A stretch of DNA of 64,000 nucleotides. Source: Hahellaceae bacterium (GTDB lineage: Bacteria; Pseudomonadota; Gammaproteobacteria; Pseudomonadales; Oleiphilaceae). Location: positions 248,001-312,000 of the forward strand of contig JACKOB010000004.1 in assembly GCA_024234575.1 (NCBI GenBank), given 5' to 3'. Shown piece after piece: positions 58,689 to 64,000 of this stretch (position 1 is the first letter of the stretch; each line of letters begins with the position of its first letter). The translations under genes and the position numbers were made by a program. The notes beneath the pieces were generated by a model, which saw only the letters and a list, made by a program, of their open reading frames with translations, was not told the origin of the DNA and did not search any database.

Positions 58689-60698
58689 ATGGTTAAGGAT
58701 AGCAAGTCATCAGAAGGCACTGAGCCAAAAGCACTGAAAAGTGTCACTGAGCGTAAAAAAGTCATAGAGATCAATCTGCCTGTCCTTCGAGATAGAACCG
58801 GGAGTGTTTTGCGCGGTGCAGGTGATTTTGCTATGAGCACCGTAAAGCTGCCCAAAGCGTTCATGCCCCTCGCGCAAATATTGGTTAGCGACGAAGAAGT
58901 TACGCGCGAGCACCTTGCAGAAGAGTTAGATGCGTTGTTTGCTGCGTTGTATAGACATCCGTTGTCCGAACACTCAAAGGCGATTACGGTTTATTTACGC
59001 AAGGTTCGCATCCTACCCAACGAAGAATCTACCGAAAATCTCATTAAATTTGTTGTTCGTCAGGTCGTACTGCGAAGCCCGGTAGAAATCCCCGAGCAAA
59101 TCGTCGATGAGTTTTGGGGGTTCTTCCATGAACTGATCAGTGCACCTGAACTGCGTGGGTTGGTAGAGCTAAATCTTGATATCGTGCGTTTGGTGTTGAG
59201 AACCTATGAACCGCTTCTGGTAGATTTAGTTAACCGTGTTAAGCAACTGCGCAAAGTTAACCAGCATGCGCTTGGTGATATGGTACAAAAAGTCCAGGTG
59301 TTGAAAGGCGACTTACGTATCTTAAGACGACAAATCAAGGCTATTCGTTACATCAAACCTTTTTTACAGACAGACCCTAAAGATTTTGCCGCCCAAGCCC
59401 AAATAGTGGCGCGCATGGTGCGGGAGTTTGGGCCGCTGTTTATCAAAATGGCCCAGGTAGCGGCTGCTAATTCTGACTTTTTACCTGAAGAAATAGCCCG
59501 CGAGCTTAAAGTATTCCAGGAAGACGTAGCCCCCATGACACCCGATGAGGTGCATGAAGCGTTTATGGATGTGCACGGCAAAATGCCGACGGAGCTTTAT
59601 TTCAATTTCGATGTAAACAAACCCTTAAAATCAGGCTCAATTGGGTCGGTCTATTTGGCCAAGAAACCGGTCATTCAAAATGGGGTTGAGATTCTGATTC
59701 CTGTTGTAGTGAAGGTCGCGCGGCATAATCTTGAGCGCGAATTTCAGATGGGTGCACTGGCAATTGAGCTGATGCTGATCAGCAGTCAGTATTGGGCGCC
59801 GCATTCAAAGTTGTTCCCCTTCCTTGAGTCCATGTCCAAGCAAATCAAAGAGTTTACCAAGGGCTTTGAGCAAGAACTTAACTTCGAAGATGAAGCGGTG
59901 ATTCAACGGCGTTTTGCCGAACGAAGCCGGAAGTCCTCGGTGTGGGACGTACCAGAGTTGTATGCCAGTTCGGGCCGGATACTGGAAATGGAGTTTCTTG
60001 AAGATGCGATGGCCGTTAATTACGCGATTGAAACCTTAACAGGCAAAGAAAAAGCAAGCTTCCAACGCAAGGTTGCTGAGAATTTTCTTTACACGATTCT
60101 CGAGCATTTAATAGTGCATCAGGAATTCCATGGTGATCTACATCCCGGCAATATCATGGTAGGGCAAAACGGACACCTGTATCTTATCGATTGGGGGAAT
60201 GCCGTGGATATGCGTGGCAAGTGGAGTTTGGTTTGGGAATACGTCGCGGCGGTGGTGGTTGCTGATACTGAAAAAATTACAGAGGTGCTCATCAAAATGA
60301 GCACAGATCCTGTTGGCAATGGCAAGCGTGCTGCAGAAATCAAGCAGATGCTTGATGAAACTTTGCGCAAGAAAAATATTACCCCCATGCGAGGTCATGT
60401 CATTAGGACATTGTCAAAAGAGCGCATGCCGGGAATACATCGACGACTGCAGACGATTCTTCAGTTAATGTCGAATACCTATCAGCTTGGTGTTGTTATT
60501 CAAAGTGATTATTTGCACTTATCGCGATCTATCGTGGCGATGGCAGGTACTTATGGCAATCTTTACAAAGGATTATCCAAACTTACGATGGCCAGAGACT
60601 TCTTTACCCAGGTGACGTTGTTCCCGGTGAATTTGGCAATGGATCGTTTATCCATCAAGCGCACTGAACTGCAGCGTTTTCTCACCGTCGGTGAATAA
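58689..60698 (+). CDS. ABC1/AarF (UbiB-like) atypical kinase-family protein
   Basis: 669 aa. The C-terminal two-thirds hold the ABC1 kinase-like domain: FIKMAQVAAANSDFLPEE (the K-x-G-Q-like helix), the nucleotide-binding IGSVYLAKK, HGDLHPGNIMV (catalytic loop) and LIDWGNAVDM (DFG-like). UbiB/Coq8 relatives are ATPases supporting ubiquinone biosynthesis. This one is longer than UbiB (~540 aa) and lies away from ubi genes, with a ~230-residue helical N-terminus of unknown role and no strong C-terminal transmembrane pair. The first QA pair departs from the classical KxGQ. A paralogue of UbiB is the likely status. Confidence 0.87.
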   Translation: MVKDSKSSEGTEPKALKSVTERKKVIEINLPVLRDRTGSVLRGAGDFAMSTVKLPKAFMPLAQILVSDEEVTREHLAEELDALFAALYRHPLSEHSKAITVYLRKVRILPNEESTENLIKFVVRQVVLRSPVEIPEQIVDEFWGFFHELISAPELRGLVELNLDIVRLVLRTYEPLLVDLVNRVKQLRKVNQHALGDMVQKVQVLKGDLRILRRQIKAIRYIKPFLQTDPKDFAAQAQIVARMVREFGPLFIKMAQVAAANSDFLPEEIARELKVFQEDVAPMTPDEVHEAFMDVHGKMPTELYFNFDVNKPLKSGSIGSVYLAKKPVIQNGVEILIPVVVKVARHNLEREFQMGALAIELMLISSQYWAPHSKLFPFLESMSKQIKEFTKGFEQELNFEDEAVIQRRFAERSRKSSVWDVPELYASSGRILEMEFLEDAMAVNYAIETLTGKEKASFQRKVAENFLYTILEHLIVHQEFHGDLHPGNIMVGQNGHLYLIDWGNAVDMRGKWSLVWEYVAAVVVADTEKITEVLIKMSTDPVGNGKRAAEIKQMLDETLRKKNITPMRGHVIRTLSKERMPGIHRRLQTILQLMSNTYQLGVVIQSDYLHLSRSIVAMAGTYGNLYKGLSKLTMARDFFTQVTLFPVNLAMDRLSIKRTELQRFLTVGE

Positions 60699-60773
60699 AT
60701 ATATTAACAAAGCCTGTTAATAAACCCCGGCCAAGAAAGGCAGGCTGCGGTAATCATCATAGGGCAAAAACCG

Positions 60774-61451
60774 TTGTATAAGATTGTGTTTGATCACCCA
60801 GACTTTCTCCTTGTTAATAAAAGTCCTGGTGTGAGTGTGCATAAAGACTTAAGTGATAGGGGGTTGCTGGAGGTCATCAAACAAGACAGTCAGTTACCCT
60901 CGCTGTTTCTTACCCATCGCTTAGATAAGCCAACGTCCGGGTTATTGCTGCTTGCCAAAAATGAGCGCGCTAATTCACAGTTAAGCCAGAGCTTTCAAAA
61001 CAGATCTATCGAGAAATACTACCTCGCGCTTTCGGCTGAGAGGCCGACCAAAAAACAGGGGCAAATCAAAGGTGATATGGCCAAGGCCCGCCGCGGCGCC
61101 TGGAAGTTAACGCGCACTTCTGAGAATCCGGCGATCACTCGATTCTTCAGTTACCCTGTGATCGGGCTGGGTAGATTGTTTTTAGTTAGACCTTATACCG
61201 GTAAAACCCACCAGATTAGAGTAGCGCTAAAGAGTATTGGCACCCCCATTTTAGGTGATCATCTCTATGGTGGTCAGTTATTAAATGGAGAGGAGCGATG
61301 CTACTTACATGCTTATGCGTTACGTTTTACACTTGATGGACAGCGCTATGAGTTTATCTGCGCCCCCAGCGAAGGGCAGGGGTTTATGCAGGCTGAGGTA
61401 CAGCAATTGCTCGTCAGTATTGGTCCGCCATGGGAGCTGAAATGGCATTAA
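60774..61451 (+). CDS. RluA-family pseudouridine synthase (TIGR01621-like)
   Basis: 225 aa. Catalytic Asp in THRLDKPTSGLLLLAKN (about residue 52); substrate-arm residues GRLFLVRPYTGKTHQIRVAL and LGDHLYGG follow. There is no S4 domain, as in the short RluA/TruC-like group. The opening DHPDFLLVNKSPGVSVHKD is also characteristic. It modifies rRNA or tRNA uridines; the site is not known. The start is TTG at 60774, chosen because it begins the conserved fold; AGGG lies 10 bases upstream. It lies 75 bases after the ABC1 gene on the same strand. Confidence 0.88.
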   Translation: MYKIVFDHPDFLLVNKSPGVSVHKDLSDRGLLEVIKQDSQLPSLFLTHRLDKPTSGLLLLAKNERANSQLSQSFQNRSIEKYYLALSAERPTKKQGQIKGDMAKARRGAWKLTRTSENPAITRFFSYPVIGLGRLFLVRPYTGKTHQIRVALKSIGTPILGDHLYGGQLLNGEERCYLHAYALRFTLDGQRYEFICAPSEGQGFMQAEVQQLLVSIGPPWELKWH

Positions 61452-61497
61452 TCAGAGGTTTCTTAATAAATATTTAAAGCTGTAGTTTATGTAAAAA

Positions 61498-62352
61498 CTA
61501 ATCTTCTTCACTTTCTTTCAGGCGTTCTTTACGAGCCGCTTCTTCCGCGAGAATCGCTTTAATTTCACCTAATACCGAATCAACGTCTGCCGCGTCAGTA
61601 GGCGCCTCAAAATAACCTGTTAGCTCACTGTCTGGGTGAAGATCGCCTTCTTCGTAGAGCTTCCACATTTCATTGGCATAGTCTGTATCGAGTAATGCAG
61701 GAGCAAATTCGCCGTAATAACGCGTCATATTGTCGATATCACGTTTCAACATGGCTTTGGCGTTGTTGTTTGCCGAGGCGTCTACCGCTTGCGGTAAATC
61801 GATTACCACAGGACCATCGCTGTTTACGAGAACATTAAACTCCGACAAGTCACCATGTATTAACCCGGCGCAGAGCATAAGCATGATATTGCGCATCATT
61901 AAGGCATGGTCTTCCAGGGCCTGTTCTTCCGACATCAAAACATCACCCAGGCGCGGTGCGACATCACCTTCGTCGTCGGTGATCAGTTCCATTAACAGTA
62001 CGCCATCCAAACAGCCGTAGGGCTTTGGTACGCGAACACCCGCATCAGCCAACCGATAGAGTGCCTGAACTTCTGCGTTTTGCCAGGTTTCTTCCTGCTG
62101 TTGCCGTCCAAATTTGGAGCCCTTTTCCATTGCCCGGGCACGACGACTGTTACGAACTTTGCGGCCTTCCTGATAGAGCGCCGCTTTTTTAAAGCTGCGC
62201 TTGGTCGCTTCTTTGTAAACTTTGGCACAGCGTAAGGTCTCACCACAGCGCACGACAAAAACATCCGCTTCTTTACCACTCATTAGTCTGCTAATTACTT
62301 CGTCGACAAGTCCGTCATCAACTAATGGTTGTATACGAGCGGGAATTCTCAT
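61498..62352 (-). CDS. RIO1-family atypical serine kinase
   Basis: 284 aa. A RIO kinase core is clear: SGKEADVFVVRC (ATP-binding loop), the RIO-specific basic stretch YKEATKRSFKKA, the catalytic loop IHGDLSEFNVLV and the metal-binding VIDLPQAVD. The N-terminal IQPLVDDGLVDEVISRLM resembles a winged-helix start. The C-terminal tail is acidic (EDGDLH, then KESEED). Eukaryotic and archaeal RIO1 act in small-subunit ribosome maturation; the role of bacterial homologues is poorly known. Convergent with the pseudouridine synthase, a possible RNA-processing neighbourhood. Confidence 0.9.
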   Translation of the reverse strand: MRIPARIQPLVDDGLVDEVISRLMSGKEADVFVVRCGETLRCAKVYKEATKRSFKKAALYQEGRKVRNSRRARAMEKGSKFGRQQQEETWQNAEVQALYRLADAGVRVPKPYGCLDGVLLMELITDDEGDVAPRLGDVLMSEEQALEDHALMMRNIMLMLCAGLIHGDLSEFNVLVNSDGPVVIDLPQAVDASANNNAKAMLKRDIDNMTRYYGEFAPALLDTDYANEMWKLYEEGDLHPDSELTGYFEAPTDAADVDSVLGEIKAILAEEAARKERLKESEED

Positions 62353-62504
62353 TGTTTGCGGGTACCTTACCTTGCAGATTTATAAAGTGAGCTAACGATA
62401 GTAAACACTGATTGTGAGCAATCTAGCTGCAGCATTCTAGCGTGATGAGCGCAGTAAAAACTATCAGTTTTGTAATAATTTAGAATCTGTTTTTGTTGCG
62501 CAAC

Positions 62505-63322
62505 TTACTTAATGGCAAAGTCACCACGCTGCTGAGACTCTAGAATAGCATTGTACCGGCCACTAGTTTTTAGTTTCGCCAGGCCATCGTTAAACTGTTT
62601 CAGGAAATCACGGTTTTCAGGTCTTTTTTTCGAAAAGATGACACTATAGGGGGTGCGGTCGTAGGGCTTGGGGTGGTGTGTAACTCTATTTCTGTCGTGG
62701 GCGGACATCTCTTGGTTGAGCAAAGCGTAACCGGCGTACATATCTGATGGAAACAGTTGAATTCGTCCTGCCAAAAGCTTGGCAAAATTTTGCGTGTCTG
62801 TCGGAACGCGCTCTATTTTATTTCCTGGCCAGTCTTCGATTGAGTAGCGGTAGCCCAAGGTGCCACCAATAATATATTTTTCGAGGTCACTATTACTCGA
62901 CCAGTCAAAGTGAGTTTCCTTTAGGTGAAATAGCACAGAGTCGCTAACGATAATCACATCTGAAAAAAGAAAAAATTCATCGCGCTCGGGGGTGTAACTC
63001 CATACCATGGAGGCATGCGCTGCTCCGGTGCGCGCTTCTTCGTAGGCCTCTTCCATGGGCGAAACCTGAAATCAACGTCAATTCCCTCCAAGGCAAACGC
63101 TTCTTCTACCATTAAACTGACAAAGCCATAATACTTGAGTTCTTCAGACTGATAGGGCGGCCAATGACCGTTGGTGATAATAATCGTCTCTGCACGAACC
63201 AATGTACTAAGCGTCATGAGTAAAGTGGTTAATACCAGCAAGGTTGTACTCTTGCGAGTTAGTGCTTGTCGCTTGCTGTAGGGTGGGTTGGTCACTTCGT
63301 AGACTTCAGTATCATGGCGCAT
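62505..63322 (-). pseudogene. Periplasmic solute-binding protein (SBP_bac_3-like), frameshifted
   Basis: Two frames that together make one normal binding protein. The 5' part (63322 to about 63047) encodes a signal segment (TLLVLTTLLMTLSTLVRAE) and the start IIITNGHWPPYQSEELKYYG ... FRFRPWKR. The 3' part (to 62505) continues as AYEEARTGAAHASMVWSY ... ending GDFAIK. The family normally reads PWKRAYEEA without interruption; here one base, most simply a G in the GAGG(G)CC run near 63045-63049, is missing. It could be a real recent pseudogene or a sequencing error. No ABC transporter genes are adjacent. The start codon is uncertain; several Met/GTG options precede the signal segment. Confidence 0.82.
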
Positions 63323-63459
63323 GGCATGTCCTATTACGATGACGAACGTGCTGCCCATGCTTTTGGTGAGACATGTGCCAGCAAAATTACATACTCTGGT
63401 TAAAGTTTAGACTATCCGTTCGGGCGAGCAAACCATGTATGCCGATGGGCAATGCAAGG

Positions 63460-63645
63460 CTATTTAAGTTCTGTTTTTGTTTCTCCGCATCGTGCACAAA
63501 TGGATAAAGTTACCAGCTTGCCTTGCTTCACATCGAATTGTTTTTTGCCGGAAATTTCCCACTTGTGAAAACCACTCTTACAAAGCGTGTGTCCTTTGTG
63601 TCTGTCTTTTGTACTTTTCTTTTTAAACTGAATCACGTCACCCAC
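63460..63645 (-). CDS. Small conserved protein with zinc-ribbon-like cysteines
   Basis: 61 aa. One cysteine and a nearby histidine in TLCKSGFHKW and two in CARCGETKTELK suggest a small zinc-binding fold. From memory, near-identical sequences of this size (MGDVIQFK-x-KS start, SGFHKW, CARCG) are found in marine gammaproteobacteria such as Marinobacter and Pseudomonas relatives, so the short frame looks real. Function is unknown. The start is GTG at 63645 with AAGGTG upstream. Confidence 0.75.
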   Translation of the reverse strand: MGDVIQFKKKSTKDRHKGHTLCKSGFHKWEISGKKQFDVKQGKLVTLSICARCGETKTELK

Positions 63646-63797
63646 TTTAACACCTTAATATGTTCTCTTTTGAGAGCAAGGTTGAATCACTTATTTTCTT
63701 GCAGCGTTTGCATCTGTAAAGTATAGCTACAAATACTTAGCGGTAACTATACTTTTGGCACAGTTAAAAACGCGATTTTCAGTACTGATGGTAAAAA

Positions 63798-64000
63798 GTG
63801 ATTGATTTAAACATAGACGTTAGCGAAATTGCGGATACGCCATCTTCTCGTAGCAGTAGCGTGAAGATCGTCGTGTTGGGTGTTGTGGTTAGCCTTTTGC
63901 TGCATTTTCTTTTGTTGGTTTGGTTTGCCGGTGCATACAGCACTTTCCGTTCCGCGACGAAAGATAGCGACAGTGTTACCTATGAAATCACCCTAAATAC
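63798..64000 (+). CDS. N-terminal part of a membrane-anchored protein, cut by window end
   Basis: The frame opens at GTG 63798, directly after an in-frame TAA (63792-63794), and stays open to base 64000. It encodes a ~24-residue polar start (IDLNIDVSEIADTPSSRSSS), one transmembrane helix (KIVVLGVVVSLLLHFLLLVWF) and a periplasmic stretch. This type II single-anchor pattern is seen in TonB-like and other envelope proteins, but identity cannot be decided from 67 residues. Confidence 0.6.
   Translation, partial: MIDLNIDVSEIADTPSSRSSSVKIVVLGVVVSLLLHFLLLVWFAGAYSTFRSATKDSDSVTYEITLN

Overview
The window looks like chromosome from a marine-type gammaproteobacterium. I base this on the ispG-hisS-yfgM-bamB-der order, the gltA / sdhCDAB-sucAB-lpd-sucCD supercluster, fadBA, scpAB-rluB and the moderate GC content. 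A Cellvibrionales/Spongiibacteraceae-like host is my inference and is not proven by the sequence. Almost all genes are intact and tightly packed. Several housekeeping genes start with TTG or GTG (hisS, yfgM, bamB, pta, trpS).

Layout. 1-5.1 kb: end of ispG, then hisS, yfgM, bamB, der (isoprenoid precursor, tRNA charging, outer-membrane assembly, ribosome assembly). 5.2-11.5 kb, mostly minus strand: pta, a PAS-GGDEF-EAL protein, a 42-residue membrane microprotein and an EAL-HDOD protein. 11.6-16.4 kb: tRNA-Glu with promoter and terminator, a small secreted protein and an orphan solute-binding protein, a TIGR01777 epimerase, a short CbiX-like protein, a TetR regulator, and tRNA-Gly whose CCA end runs straight into 12 perfect copies of a heptamer. 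16.5-24 kb: CheV, a MOSC protein, a CheZ-like helical protein, the ABC-F ATPase Uup, UspA and several unknowns. 24.5-31.6 kb: fadBA for beta-oxidation and topA.

31.7-45.9 kb: a 3-hydroxyisobutyrate-dehydrogenase-like enzyme, then the TCA block. gltA is transcribed leftward. sdhCDAB, sucAB-lpd and sucCD run rightward. Together with FadBA this converts fatty-acid acetyl-CoA through citrate synthase, 2-oxoglutarate dehydrogenase, succinyl-CoA synthetase and succinate dehydrogenase. The gltA/sdhC divergent region is long with a good promoter on each strand, and sucA has a strongly structured leader that can mask its Shine-Dalgarno sequence.

46-50 kb: trpS, scpA, scpB, rluB. 50-64 kb is more accessory: an XRE-family regulator divergent from a YiaAB membrane protein and a PspA-like protein, a 262-bp MITE with IS5-type ends abutting the pspA stop codon, an extended SDR, an unknown HD-like protein, an AmpG-like MFS transporter, a classical SDR, a haloalkane dehalogenase of the HLD-I type, an ABC1 (UbiB-like) kinase, an RluA-family pseudouridine synthase, a RIO kinase, a frameshifted solute-binding protein gene, a 61-residue putative zinc-binding protein and the start of a membrane-anchored protein cut by the window end.

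No CRISPR array, rRNA, prophage or complete transposase gene was seen. The most unusual items are the sucA leader RNA, the MITE, the tRNA-linked heptamer array, the CheZ-like protein and the YiaAB/PspA module.
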